From Mucilaginibacter boryungensis (GTDB lineage: Bacteria > Bacteroidota > Bacteroidia > Sphingobacteriales > Sphingobacteriaceae), in contig NZ_JADFFM010000001.1 in assembly GCF_015221995.1 (NCBI RefSeq), positions 1,736,001-1,800,000 on the forward strand: 64,000 nt of DNA, in the 5' to 3' direction. Position 1 is the stretch's first letter; each line of letters starts with the position of its first letter. Below, one piece after another: positions 1 to 9,539 of this stretch. The translations under genes and the position numbers were made by a program. The notes under the pieces were generated by a model. That model worked only from the letters and a program-made list of their open reading frames with translations. It had not been told where the DNA came from and made no database searches.

Positions 1-1104
1 ACTGCATTTACTTACGAATCAGCCGGAAGTACTTATGCCGGTGGATTGAAAAATCCAAGTATCATTGCCGATCCTAACCTTGAGCCATTAAGAACTGTTA
101 CTTATGAGTTAGGTACTGATCTGCGTTTCTTTAAAAGCAGGGTAAATTTAGACTTGGCTGTGTACGAAGGAAACACAACAAATCAGATACTTAACCGTGT
201 AATTGATAACTCTGCAGGCGCCCCCCGCGCGGTAGTAAACTTAGGTACTGTATTTAATAAGGGTATAGAAATTACAGCCGGTGGTACGCCAATTCAGAAG
301 AAAAACTTTAAATGGATGGTGAACTACACTTTCTCGGCTAACCGAAATAAAATTACCGCTTTAGGCGACAGTACTGTAGTACTGCAAACAGGCCCGGTAG
401 CACAAGGCCAGCTAGTAGCTAAAGTAGGCGGCAGTATGGGCGACCTGTATGGTACAGGTTATCAGCGTTCGCCCGACGGTCAGGTTGTTTTCAATGCCGA
501 CCCAGCCGTACAAGCCGTTGGTACAGCTTTGATTACACCAAATCCAATTTACCTGGGTAATACTCAGCCGAAATGGAAAATGGGTTTAAGTAATGATTTT
601 ACCTACAAAAATTTCCATTTAAGTGTTTTGTTTGACGGACAATACGGCGCGGTAGCCTATTCGTTAACGGCGTATAAATTAGCGGAACAAGGTAAAACAA
701 CCAATACTTTGCCAGGCCGCTATAATGGTATTATTGGTAACGGTGTAATAAGAAACGCAGATGGAACCTATCGTCCAAATGATATTATTGCATCCGATAT
801 CGATCAGTACTATCAGCATGCCTATGGTTCATACAATGCTGAAGGTGCTACTTATAGTACTAACTTTATTAAATTAAGGGAAGCAACACTTAACTATACA
901 TTACCTGCACGCCTAACCAGTAAAATAGGTGTACAACGTGCAACTATCGGTGTGTATGGCCGTGATTTGTTTATCTGGACAAAATGGCCCGGATTTGATC
1001 CTGAATTTGGTACCCTTGCAGGTGCTGACATAACACAGGGCTTTGAAATTGGTCAATTCCCATCTAGCAGGACTTTGGGTGTTAGTGTAGCTATAACCCT
1101 CTAA
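1..1104 (+). CDS. SusC-like TonB-dependent outer-membrane receptor, C-terminal part
   Basis: The reading frame is open from the first base of the window, so only about the last 367 residues of a roughly 1000-residue receptor are present. The visible part is the end of the beta-barrel, with many alternating aromatic and polar strands and a C-terminal hydrophobic strand ending in AITL. SusC proteins import oligosaccharides across the outer membrane using TonB energy. The call rests on this barrel sequence and on the SusD-type lipoprotein that starts 13 bases downstream, the standard SusC-SusD arrangement of Bacteroidota glycan loci. The TTG at position 46 is not the true start. The transported glycan cannot be read from this fragment; the neighbouring glycerol-phosphate and alpha-GlcNAc genes suggest it by context only. 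Confidence 0.9.
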   Translation, partial: TAFTYESAGSTYAGGLKNPSIIADPNLEPLRTVTYELGTDLRFFKSRVNLDLAVYEGNTTNQILNRVIDNSAGAPRAVVNLGTVFNKGIEITAGGTPIQKKNFKWMVNYTFSANRNKITALGDSTVVLQTGPVAQGQLVAKVGGSMGDLYGTGYQRSPDGQVVFNADPAVQAVGTALITPNPIYLGNTQPKWKMGLSNDFTYKNFHLSVLFDGQYGAVAYSLTAYKLAEQGKTTNTLPGRYNGIIGNGVIRNADGTYRPNDIIASDIDQYYQHAYGSYNAEGATYSTNFIKLREATLNYTLPARLTSKIGVQRATIGVYGRDLFIWTKWPGFDPEFGTLAGADITQGFEIGQFPSSRTLGVSVAITL

Positions 1105-1117
1105 TTATAAGATTACG

Positions 1118-2650
1118 ATGAAAAGGAATATATATAAAATTATGGGTGCTATAATGCTGTTTGCTATAGCGCAACCATCTTGTAAAAAAGATTTCCAGCA
1201 AATTAATACCAACCCAAATACTTCGCCTACGGCATTGCCTCAGCAATTACTGGCGCCGGCATTGGTTAATACCATGACCGCCAATATGCTGAAAGCACGT
1301 ACGTTTAGTAACGAGTTGGTACAGATAACAGTTGCAGAAACTGACGGTGAAGGTGCAGTGTTCAGATATGATATCAGGCCCAACCAGGCAGATTATATGT
1401 GGAATAACCTGTATCAGCAGCTTTCAAATTTTAAGGATGTTTATAGCACTGCCGCTGACCCGTTGGTGGCTAATAAAGGCTATCAGGGCATCTCATTAAT
1501 TTGCCAGGCCTGGGTTTATTCTATTTTAACAGATACTTACGGCGATATACCTTACTTCCAGTCTAACATGGGCAGGGATGGTATATTTGAACCAGCATTT
1601 GATAAGCAAAAAGATATCTACCTGGATATTTTCAAGCAGTTAGAAAATGCTAATACTCTGTTAAATGGTGCACCAAATGTTGTAGCCGCCAGTGATCCTG
1701 TTTATGCAGGTAACTGCGCGCAATGGCGCAAGTTTGGTAACTCGTTATATTTAAGACTTTTACTAAGATTATCAGGTAAGGCGGAGGTAGCTAATGATGT
1801 AATAGCCAAAATACATGATATAGTTGATGTTAATAAGGCAAATTATCCAATTATGACCAGTAATACGGATGCCGCTGTTTTAAGATGGACAGGTGTGGGT
1901 TATTTAACATCACCATTTATTAACGGTGTACGCGAACAGGATTGGAGGGCGCCGGCTTTATCATCCTTTTTTATTAATAACTTAACAAAATGGCAGGACC
2001 CACGTTTGTATACGCTGTTTAATGGTGCACCAGGCGGTGTATGGTCTATTGCGCCATCAAGTGGTAACTTTGTGGGTGTGCCAAGCGGTTATGCAGCAGG
2101 TACAGCACCTACTACCAAATCATACTTTTATTCAACTGCCAATGGTCCGGGTGGCAAAAGTTATGAAAGCGAACCCCTTGGCGGTAATATTATGAACTAT
2201 GGCGAGTTGCAATTTATTTTAGCAGAAGCTTCGTTAAAAGGATATATTACCACTGGTATACCAAAAACATATTATGATGCCGGCGTTCAAAATGCTATCA
2301 CATTTTGGTTACCTACCTATTTTACAGCGCCGATTACTGTAGCATCATATGAGACCGCTGCGGATATTACCTGGAATGATGCATTATCATTGGATGATAA
2401 AATGGAGATAATCCATGTACAAAAGTATTATACCCTGTTCTGGACAGATTTCCAGGAGTGGTTTGAAAATCGCCGTACAGGCCATCCGGTTTTGCCTAAA
2501 GGCCCCGGCGTATTAAACAATAAGATTATGCCGGCACGATTAAATTATCCTGTATATGTACAATCGGCTAACCCTGCAAATTATACCGCAGCAGTTGCTA
2601 ACCAGGGCCCGGATGTTATCAGCACACAAGTATGGTGGCAAAAACCATAA
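1118..2650 (+). CDS. SusD/RagB-family nutrient-binding outer-membrane lipoprotein
   Basis: This 510-residue protein starts with a lipoprotein signal peptide whose lipobox ends at about Cys22 (QPSC), followed by KKDF, a charged start typical of surface-exposed Bacteroidota lipoproteins. The rest has the helical, TPR-like character of SusD proteins, including the N-terminal 'INTNPN' and C-terminal 'EWFENRRTGHP' motifs common in the SusD-like group. SusD proteins cap the SusC barrel and deliver glycan to it. It lies 13 bases after the SusC stop and 37 bases before the next lipoprotein, so the three form one operon. The ligand is unknown. Confidence 0.93.
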   Translation: MKRNIYKIMGAIMLFAIAQPSCKKDFQQINTNPNTSPTALPQQLLAPALVNTMTANMLKARTFSNELVQITVAETDGEGAVFRYDIRPNQADYMWNNLYQQLSNFKDVYSTAADPLVANKGYQGISLICQAWVYSILTDTYGDIPYFQSNMGRDGIFEPAFDKQKDIYLDIFKQLENANTLLNGAPNVVAASDPVYAGNCAQWRKFGNSLYLRLLLRLSGKAEVANDVIAKIHDIVDVNKANYPIMTSNTDAAVLRWTGVGYLTSPFINGVREQDWRAPALSSFFINNLTKWQDPRLYTLFNGAPGGVWSIAPSSGNFVGVPSGYAAGTAPTTKSYFYSTANGPGGKSYESEPLGGNIMNYGELQFILAEASLKGYITTGIPKTYYDAGVQNAITFWLPTYFTAPITVASYETAADITWNDALSLDDKMEIIHVQKYYTLFWTDFQEWFENRRTGHPVLPKGPGVLNNKIMPARLNYPVYVQSANPANYTAAVANQGPDVISTQVWWQKP

Positions 2651-2687
2651 GGTTATTACTTTAAATTTATATCATATAAATTAAGAC

Positions 2688-4220
2688 ATGAAAAAGATAT
2701 TATTCTATTCACTTCTCCTTATTGCATCAGCCGGTATTTGGTCTGGCTGTCAAAAGGGGAACAATTATCCGGATGGCGTACTTAGCCCGATAATTGCAAT
2801 TACCGACCTTCGGCAAATTTATAAAGGCACAGATGTAACGCTTGATACTAAGAATATGGCTGGTGCCCATGAGATTATAGGCACTGTTGTGTCTGATTTT
2901 ACAGGTGGTAATATGCGCCCCGGTTTATTAGTGATGCAAAATAACCGTCGCACAAGGTTAAGAGGGATCGCTATTAATTTAGGTGCCGATGCAGCAAAAT
3001 ATGCACCGGGCGACTCGTTAATGGTTGATGTGACAGGTGCAGTGCTTACCCGCTCAAGCGGCGTGTTGCAGCTTACCGGTTTATCAACCGCGAATATTAC
3101 TAAAGTATCATCCGGAAACACAGTTATAGGTACACGGGCAACCAGCGCGGCTATCCTGGCAAATCCCGATAACTATGAAAGTACCTTAGTAGCAGTTGTT
3201 AAAGGTGGTTTCGATCCGTTGCCGGCACCAACAGAAACATTTTCTGGTGACAAGGTGATTAATGATGGGTTTGGGAATATTAATATGCATACCGAGGCTG
3301 CAGCTACATTTGCAAGTACTGTTTTACCGGTAAGTGCAAATTTTACAGGTATTATATATGGCACTACTGCCACAGATGGTACCATTGTCCCTCAGTTACG
3401 CATGCGTAGTGGTAGCGATGTGAAAATATTAAGTTCTGTAATATCTATAGCACCAATAATAATTTGCGGCTTTTATGCCGACCCTCCGGGCACTGATTAT
3501 CCTTATGAATATGTGCAATTATTAGCTACGCGTGATATTAACTTCGCTACCGAGCCTTTTAGCGTAGTATTTACTAACAACGCAGGTGCATCAACCCCAA
3601 CAGGTTTCCCTACCAAAGGCTGGGCCACCGGCGATTTGCGTACCTTTAAGTTTGAACTAAAAACAGGATCGGTTACCAAAGGTCAGTATTTTTATACCGG
3701 CGGCAGCGGTAAACGCATTGCGGGTTCTACCTCGGCAGATATATCTTCGTCAACATGGATAGGGGCGTTCAATTATCAAACAACCAACAGCCCTAACTTT
3801 TCTACAGCTACACCAGCTACATTTGGTACTAAAACTACCAACCTGCTGGCCAATAGCGGTAATGCAGCAGGGATAGCGGTTCTTCCCGGGTTAAATATTA
3901 CACTGGCCAGTGTACCCGTTGATGTGATATTCTATGGTACGGGCGGTACATTGTTCGATCCGGTTGCTAACGTGGGTTATCCTATTACAAACACCGATTT
4001 ATATGACCTTAAAGACGTGATCTCATTAACGCCTCAGCCTTACAACAGGCAGGGTAGTAATACCTTAGCTTATATCCTTCCGCTTGCAAATTCATGGGAT
4101 ATGTTAGGAGGGGTATATAATGTGAGTTTAGGCAAATGGGTAGCCGCACGATCCACAACTAATATTTTACCTGTTGCTTTAGCCGATATTGAAGGTGACG
4201 GAGCAACAAAGCTTAAATAA
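2688..4220 (+). CDS. DUF5689-type surface lipoprotein of the SusCD operon
   Basis: A 510-residue predicted lipoprotein with signal peptide and lipobox SGC near residue 20. The N-terminal half (about residues 35-255) resembles DUF5689, an OB-fold-like domain often found in the third gene of Sphingobacteriaceae SusCD operons. The C-terminal half is rich in beta strands and may bind carbohydrate. No catalytic motif is recognised. Its position directly behind SusC and SusD suggests a surface glycan-binding protein (SusE/F role). A strong hairpin 32 bases after the stop probably ends the transcript, so susC-susD-DUF5689 would be a closed unit. Confidence 0.8.
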   Translation: MKKILFYSLLLIASAGIWSGCQKGNNYPDGVLSPIIAITDLRQIYKGTDVTLDTKNMAGAHEIIGTVVSDFTGGNMRPGLLVMQNNRRTRLRGIAINLGADAAKYAPGDSLMVDVTGAVLTRSSGVLQLTGLSTANITKVSSGNTVIGTRATSAAILANPDNYESTLVAVVKGGFDPLPAPTETFSGDKVINDGFGNINMHTEAAATFASTVLPVSANFTGIIYGTTATDGTIVPQLRMRSGSDVKILSSVISIAPIIICGFYADPPGTDYPYEYVQLLATRDINFATEPFSVVFTNNAGASTPTGFPTKGWATGDLRTFKFELKTGSVTKGQYFYTGGSGKRIAGSTSADISSSTWIGAFNYQTTNSPNFSTATPATFGTKTTNLLANSGNAAGIAVLPGLNITLASVPVDVIFYGTGGTLFDPVANVGYPITNTDLYDLKDVISLTPQPYNRQGSNTLAYILPLANSWDMLGGVYNVSLGKWVAARSTTNILPVALADIEGDGATKLK

Positions 4221-4252
4221 GCTTCGTAAAATATAACGTACGAAGGTGATTA

Positions 4253-4279
4253 AAGGAGGCAGGGTTACCCTGCCTCCTT
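4253..4279 (+). terminator. Intrinsic terminator after the SusCD operon
   Basis: A perfect 12-bp stem (AAGGAGGCAGGG, 4253-4264, pairing with 4268-4279) closes a 3-nt TTA loop. The T-rich run follows about 18 bases later rather than immediately, so termination may be partial. Confidence 0.75.
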
Positions 4280-4441
4280 ATAACCATATAAGTAATTATT
4301 TTTTTCTAATCATTTATTTAATGTAGATTAAAGTAATTCTTTACAAATAATCCATAGGACGAGTCGATATAAATAACCTCCAAAGAAAACGATGTAGCCC
4401 TGCGATATTTAAAACTTATAATTCCATCTAACTTAATCACT

Positions 4442-5626
4442 ATGAGGACCTTAAAGATCACAATAGTTATAATTTTATTTTTTGCGGCAAATTTTGCTTG
4501 CAAAAAAAATCAGTCAAAGGAGACAAGTGTGTCAGAAAAATTGACCGTAGTTGTTGCTGAAGCTTATTACAATTCTCTTGATACAAAGTATGGAAATTAT
4601 GACACAATTAACATTGCTGGAAAGACCGAAAAAATCCTTAAGAAAGTAGACTTTTCAAAAGCTTATGTCGGTGAAAACAAAACATCATTTTTTGTTGAAG
4701 TTCCTATCACCTACACGCGACGTAGTATAATATTGAAAGGTGCTTCGGGTATAACTTCTGTACTCAAAGAGATGGCTGAAAACTCCTTTGACCGACTTGT
4801 GATTTATAAAGATAAAGTAAGCGGTATGGTTACTGAGAAAATCATGACAATCATGCCAACTGCGGAATATTTAACAAAAGGATATAAAGGTTTACATGAC
4901 AATCATTTCCTAAATATGAGTAAGGACTTTAGTGGATATGTAACCTATAAAAGCTGGAAAGGGAAATTCTTATCTACACAATCATACAATTTGGGTGGAG
5001 TTAGCGATAATAACAGAGGTCTGATTATAAATAAATTAAAAATACAAACGACCGACTCATATGAGTCTTGCGTAGCAGGAGTATATTATTTTATGTACTG
5101 GAATTGCGATTATGATCAAAATGGCGACCCTGTCAATTGTGAACAAGTTGTAGAGGAAGTTCCGGCACAAATTTGCACGATAAATCCCCCTAATTTTTCT
5201 AATGGTGAATCTCCTATACCAACTACTACAAGTGATTTTTGGACTGGCTGGCCCGAACCCCAAGATACTACTACGGGAGAATGCCCCGGGGCTCGTTATC
5301 CTGAATCACCGATAATGTGGGCGGCTGCTTCTGGCTCTAACTTCTCCATGACATTATATCAAGCATGTACTTGCTATGGCTATTCCTGGGTTATATTTGA
5401 AGATACGACCACAGGCGATGAATATTCGGTGCCGATAAGTAATCAGCAGTTCCTTTTGGCCGGGTGTACTGTAGAATGGGAAACACATTTTCAAATTCCC
5501 ACCACTATTCCGAATGGCCAATATTATGTTAAAGTGAATCTTGACGGGGATGTGTTCTACTTTCAATTACAGAGTTATACGGATGGAACTATTTTAAAAC
5601 GGTATGTGGTTCCAATATCTCGCTAA
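4442..5626 (+). CDS. Cysteine-rich lipoprotein of unknown function
   Basis: I do not recognise a family for this 394-residue protein. It has a short lipoprotein signal with lipobox NFAC at Cys20 followed by KKNQ, so it is probably anchored in the outer membrane. The N-terminal half is lysine- and threonine-rich. The middle (about residues 205-285) carries several cysteines (SCVAG, NCDYD, NCEQ, QICT, ECPG) that could form disulfides outside the cytoplasm. The C-terminal part looks like a beta-sandwich. Local base composition appears more AT-rich than in the flanking enzymes. It lies alone between two terminator hairpins with similar cores, so it is probably its own transcript and may be a later insertion into the locus. 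Confidence 0.75.
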   Translation: MRTLKITIVIILFFAANFACKKNQSKETSVSEKLTVVVAEAYYNSLDTKYGNYDTINIAGKTEKILKKVDFSKAYVGENKTSFFVEVPITYTRRSIILKGASGITSVLKEMAENSFDRLVIYKDKVSGMVTEKIMTIMPTAEYLTKGYKGLHDNHFLNMSKDFSGYVTYKSWKGKFLSTQSYNLGGVSDNNRGLIINKLKIQTTDSYESCVAGVYYFMYWNCDYDQNGDPVNCEQVVEEVPAQICTINPPNFSNGESPIPTTTSDFWTGWPEPQDTTTGECPGARYPESPIMWAAASGSNFSMTLYQACTCYGYSWVIFEDTTTGDEYSVPISNQQFLLAGCTVEWETHFQIPTTIPNGQYYVKVNLDGDVFYFQLQSYTDGTILKRYVVPISR

Positions 5627-5680
5627 TTTGAATATAAGAGAGTAATATCCTAATGGTTTTACTTGTTCAAATGTTATAAC

Positions 5681-5706
5681 GTGGAAGCAGGATACCCTGC
5701 TTCCAC
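5681..5706 (+). terminator. Intrinsic terminator after the orphan lipoprotein
   Basis: An 11-bp perfect stem GTGGAAGCAGG (5681-5691) pairs with 5696-5706 across a 4-nt loop, followed by TATTTT. Its core resembles the hairpin at 4253-4279. It also argues that the next gene starts at ATG 5738 and not at an upstream in-frame TTG that would place the hairpin inside the coding region. Confidence 0.75.
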
Positions 5707-5737
5707 TATTTTGACTATAATTTATACGCTTATTGCA

Positions 5738-7147
5738 ATGAAACGCAGATCATTTATTCAACAATCATTAATCACAGCCGGTGGTTTAGCGCTAACCTTT
5801 AAATCTAACTTCTTATACGCGCTTTCAAAAAACGATGCAATTGCCGGTAAGGTAACTGCGGGAGGCAAGCCCCTGGCCAATGTAATGGTAACTGATGGCT
5901 TTAGTGTTGTTAAGACGGATGCCAATGGTAATTATAAAATAAACCCGGCCGATAATGCCCAATTTGTTTATGTCAGTATCCCGGCCGGATATGAGATACC
6001 TCACGAAAAGAACCTGGCTAAGTTTTATTACGCCATAAAAAATAGTTCGTATTTCGATTTTGAATTAGTGCCGCTGAAGAAAAATGACGATAAGCACGCC
6101 TTCATTTTATGGGCTGATCCGCAGGTAAAGAATGATAAGGATGTGCAGCAAATGATGGATACCTCGGTACCCGACGTGAAAAAGCTGCTAAAAAGCATGC
6201 CGGGCGAATTAGTCCACGGTATTTGTGTAGGCGACTTGGTTTGGGACAACCATGCTTTGTTTTATGATTATAATAAAGCTGTGAACGATATGGGTATCCC
6301 GTTCTTCCAGGCTTTAGGTAACCATGATGAAGATTATCGTGAAGGCGGCGATGAAACATCAGACCATACCTTTAAAAGCCACTACGGGCCAACTTATTAT
6401 TCTTTTAACAGGGGCAAAGCGCATTATGTAGTAATAGATAATGTTCGCTATTTAGGTGTCGACCGCAACTATGACGGCTGGATCACCGACCAGCAATTAA
6501 GCTGGTTGAAAAAAGACCTGGAGCTGGTTGATAAAGATGCCTTGCTGATTGTTTCCCTGCATATGCCTGTACATAACGAGGTGAAGAACAATAAAGAATT
6601 ATATGCGTTGATGGCTAACTTCAAAAACGCGCACATCATGTCGGGCCATACGCATTACCACCGTAATGTGATAACCGACCACATATTTGAGCATAACCAC
6701 GGTACCGTTTGCGGCGCCTGGTGGACAGGCCCCATTTGCGAAGATGGTACACCACGTGGCTATGGCGTTTACCATGTAGACGGTAACCAGTTGAAATGGT
6801 ATTACAAATCAACCGGCGAGGACAAATCGTACCAGATGGCCTTGTTTACTGATAAATTAACTAACCAAAACAGGGTAATTGCCAACGTTTGGAACTGGGA
6901 TCCTGAATGGAAAGTAGAGTACTGGGCAGATGGACAGCCAAAAGGCGAAATGGAAAATCAAAAAGCCTTTGATCCTTTAGCGGTTCAATTATATCTGGGC
7001 GACCAGCTACCTGCGAAACGAACCTTTGCCGAACCACGTAAAACCGACCACATTTTTGTAGCCCATGTTGAGCCAGGGGTAAAGAAAGTTAAAGTAGTGG
7101 CTACAGATAGATTTGGTGATAAGTACGAAAGCGAAGTAAAAGTTTAA
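5738..7147 (+). CDS. Secreted calcineurin-like metallophosphoesterase (MetallophosN/C type)
   Basis: This 469-residue protein begins with a twin-arginine-like signal (KRRSFIQQ) and probably acts in the periplasm or outside. Residues 33-115 form a beta-sandwich N-domain of the MetallophosN kind. The metallophosphoesterase core follows: ADPQ (Asp127), GDLVWD (165-170), GNHDED (194-199), LHMPVH (His275) and GHTH (303-306). These are the usual dimetal ligands, except that the first motif is DPQ instead of DxH, as seen in this subfamily. A C-terminal accessory domain follows (about 340-469). It hydrolyses phosphomono- or diesters; the substrate is not deducible. It heads a run with sulfatase, GDPD and GlpT, which suggests a role in breaking a phosphate-linked polymer. 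Confidence 0.88.
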   Translation: MKRRSFIQQSLITAGGLALTFKSNFLYALSKNDAIAGKVTAGGKPLANVMVTDGFSVVKTDANGNYKINPADNAQFVYVSIPAGYEIPHEKNLAKFYYAIKNSSYFDFELVPLKKNDDKHAFILWADPQVKNDKDVQQMMDTSVPDVKKLLKSMPGELVHGICVGDLVWDNHALFYDYNKAVNDMGIPFFQALGNHDEDYREGGDETSDHTFKSHYGPTYYSFNRGKAHYVVIDNVRYLGVDRNYDGWITDQQLSWLKKDLELVDKDALLIVSLHMPVHNEVKNNKELYALMANFKNAHIMSGHTHYHRNVITDHIFEHNHGTVCGAWWTGPICEDGTPRGYGVYHVDGNQLKWYYKSTGEDKSYQMALFTDKLTNQNRVIANVWNWDPEWKVEYWADGQPKGEMENQKAFDPLAVQLYLGDQLPAKRTFAEPRKTDHIFVAHVEPGVKKVKVVATDRFGDKYESEVKV

Positions 7148-7173
7148 TTATTCAGCTACCGATACCAGTTATA

Positions 7174-8595
7174 ATGAGGGGAAACTTTATGAGAATAGCG
7201 GCATTTGTGACTTTTTTGCTATTGGTAAATACTTTCGTATTTGCTAAAAATGGACCACGGAACCCGCCAATATCGCATAAAGGTAAATACCGGGTGCAAA
7301 CACCGGGTAAACCCAATATTATCTTTGTGTTAACCGACGATCATCGCTGGGACGCGTTAGGCGTAATGGGTAATAAAATCATCCAAACGCCCAACCTCGA
7401 CGCGTTGGCTAATAAAGGCATCCTGTTTAAAAATGCCTATGTAACTACCTCTATCTGTTGTGTAAGCAGGGCCAGTATACTTTCAGGACAATATGAGTCC
7501 CGCCATAAGATAAATAACTTTAAAACTGATTTCAGCACCGAAGCGCTGATGAATACCTACCCGCTGCTATTGAAAAATGCAGGCTATAAAATTGGCTGTG
7601 TGGGCAAGTATGGCGTGGGAGTGAACAATCAACCCATCAGCTATTATGATTACTGGTCGGCCACAAAAAAAGAACAGCCTGATTATATCATGACCAGCAC
7701 CGATGGGCGCACTGTGCATAACACCGATAGCGTGTCCAGCGATATCAGCATTTTCCTGGATAAATACGCTGGCAAGGCACCGTTTTGCCTGTCAATTGGC
7801 TTTAAAGCCCCGCACGAGCAGGATGGCATGCCGCCGCGTTTCATAGGACAGGAAAGGTTTAAAGATCTGTATAAAAACGTAACCATCCCGCAACCCGAAA
7901 CTGCTGACCCGAAGTATTGGGATAGTTTCCCTGATTTTTTTAAAACAGATGTAAACGTAGCGCGCGTACGCTGGAAACCACTGTTTTCAACCCCTGAATT
8001 ATATCAGGAAACTGTGAAGGATTATTACCGTTTGATTACCGGCGCTGATGAGGCCGTAGGTAAAATGATGGCCAAGCTGAAAAGCCTGGGCGTAGATAAA
8101 AATACTATCATCATTTTTATGGGTGATAACGGCTTTTACCTTGGCGAACATGGTATGGAAGGTAAATGGTATGGACATGAAGAATCCATCCGTGTGCCGA
8201 TGATTATTTACGATCCGCGTTTACCGCAAAACAAAACCGGTATTAAATCAACCCAGATAGCTTTGAATATTGATGTGGCGCCAACCATCTTAAAAATGGC
8301 TGGGGTACCGATGCCAGCAACTATGCAGGGTATAGACCTGGAAAATCCGGCGAAAGCCCGCGATTATTTCTTTTATGAGCATACATATGGTAAGAGCCCC
8401 AAAATCCCACAATCAGAAGGTATTGTTACTAAAGATTTTAAGTACCTGAACTATATTGAACATAACTATGAGGAGCTGTATAATGTAAAAACAGATCCGC
8501 ACGAAACTAAAAACCTGGCTGCCGACCCGAAATACAAACAGAAGTTAAACGAGCTGCGCGAGTTGTATAAAAAGGAAAAACAAGCCGTATTATAA
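7174..8595 (+). CDS. Secreted sulfatase (S1 family, FGly-type)
   Basis: A 473-residue alkaline-phosphatase-superfamily enzyme with an N-terminal signal peptide ending near VFAK. Metal-binding and core motifs are visible: 'FVLTDDHRWD' (residues 51-60), the sulfatase signature CCVSR at residues 95-99 followed by ASILSG, and 'GDNGFYLGEHG' towards the C-terminus with nearby 'EGKWYGHEESIRVP'. Cys95 would be converted to formylglycine; the usual proline is valine here. A second in-frame ATG at 7189 has GAGGGG about nine bases upstream and also gives a good signal peptide, so it may be the true start. The substrate is likely a sulfated sugar, but this superfamily also contains phosphodiesterases. 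It is followed at 17 bases by the GDPD gene. Confidence 0.9.
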   Translation: MRGNFMRIAAFVTFLLLVNTFVFAKNGPRNPPISHKGKYRVQTPGKPNIIFVLTDDHRWDALGVMGNKIIQTPNLDALANKGILFKNAYVTTSICCVSRASILSGQYESRHKINNFKTDFSTEALMNTYPLLLKNAGYKIGCVGKYGVGVNNQPISYYDYWSATKKEQPDYIMTSTDGRTVHNTDSVSSDISIFLDKYAGKAPFCLSIGFKAPHEQDGMPPRFIGQERFKDLYKNVTIPQPETADPKYWDSFPDFFKTDVNVARVRWKPLFSTPELYQETVKDYYRLITGADEAVGKMMAKLKSLGVDKNTIIIFMGDNGFYLGEHGMEGKWYGHEESIRVPMIIYDPRLPQNKTGIKSTQIALNIDVAPTILKMAGVPMPATMQGIDLENPAKARDYFFYEHTYGKSPKIPQSEGIVTKDFKYLNYIEHNYEELYNVKTDPHETKNLAADPKYKQKLNELRELYKKEKQAVL

Positions 8596-8612
8596 ACACT
8601 AAATTACTATAC

Positions 8613-9515
8613 ATGAAAAGAACCATTTGTTTGGCATTGCTAAGCGGATTTATCTTATCTGGCTGTTTTGCCCAAAAAAGTAAACAAGTTAAAAATATGC
8701 CTTATCCGGCATTTGACAGGGAGGCCCACAGGGGCGGTCGTGGCTTGATGCCAGAGAATACCATTCCGGCAATGATCAACACCGTAAACCTTGGGATGGA
8801 GACACTGGAAATGGATCTGCACATCACAGCTGATAACAAAGTGATCGTATCGCACGATGAATATATTAACCCCTTGTTTTCGCTTACACCAGATGGTAAA
8901 GAAATACCTAAAGAAGACAATCGGAAGTACATCCTGTACAAAATGAACTATGCCGAGATCGCAAAGTTTGACGTAGGTTCAAAACCCTATAGCAAATTTC
9001 CCGATCAGAAAAAAATGAAGGTGAGCATACCTTTGCTGGCCGATTTGATTGACAGTGTGCAGCATTATATTAAAACCAGCGGAAAACGCCAGGTATTCTA
9101 TAATATTGAAACCAAAAGCAGCGAAAAAGGCGATGGTACGGTAAACCCTGACCCGGAAACTTTTGTGAAACTGATGATGGATGTGCTGGAAGAAAAGAAG
9201 ATATTGCCATGGGTAGTGATCCAGTCGTTTGATAAGCGCACCTTGCAGATATTGAATAAAAAGTATCCAACTGTACGCACCTCGTGGCTGGTGGATAATA
9301 AGAAATCGACAGCCGAAAACCTGGCCGACCTGGGCTTTAAGCCATTTATTTACAGTCCTAACTTTAAAATGGTTACTGCCGATGTGGTGAAAGACTGCCA
9401 TGCGCAAGGCATTAAAGTATTGCCCTGGACACCTGACACTAAAGAAGAAATTGACGCTATGAAAGCCTTAGGCGTAGATGGTATTATTACCGATTATCCA
9501 AACCTGTTACAGTAA
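8613..9515 (+). CDS. Glycerophosphodiester phosphodiesterase, GlpQ-like lipoprotein
   Basis: This 300-residue protein has a lipoprotein-type signal with lipobox LSGC at Cys18. The GDPD TIM-barrel motifs are complete: HR at 39-40, PENT with Glu48, EMDLH with Glu66 and Asp68, and His81-Asp82. Lys168 lies in the NIETK strand, and the C-terminal 'ITDYP' is typical. The enzyme splits glycerophosphodiesters to glycerol-3-phosphate plus an alcohol. It is followed 24 bases later by a GlpT-like transporter, the same pairing as E. coli glpTQ, so the product would be imported directly. Related GlpQ enzymes can also act on poly-glycerol-phosphate teichoic acid; whether this one does is inference. Confidence 0.92.
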   Translation: MKRTICLALLSGFILSGCFAQKSKQVKNMPYPAFDREAHRGGRGLMPENTIPAMINTVNLGMETLEMDLHITADNKVIVSHDEYINPLFSLTPDGKEIPKEDNRKYILYKMNYAEIAKFDVGSKPYSKFPDQKKMKVSIPLLADLIDSVQHYIKTSGKRQVFYNIETKSSEKGDGTVNPDPETFVKLMMDVLEEKKILPWVVIQSFDKRTLQILNKKYPTVRTSWLVDNKKSTAENLADLGFKPFIYSPNFKMVTADVVKDCHAQGIKVLPWTPDTKEEIDAMKALGVDGIITDYPNLLQ

Positions 9516-9539
9516 ACCTGAACCATTAACCATAATTTG

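Noticed and set aside
4318..4503. 61-codon minus-strand frame upstream of the orphan lipoprotein
   Set aside because: Overlaps the lipoprotein start and signal peptide codons, lacks any domain and is AT-rich by chance.
8979..9407. 142-codon frame on the minus strand inside the GDPD gene
   Set aside because: It lies wholly inside a gene with all GDPD catalytic motifs and has no recognisable domain.
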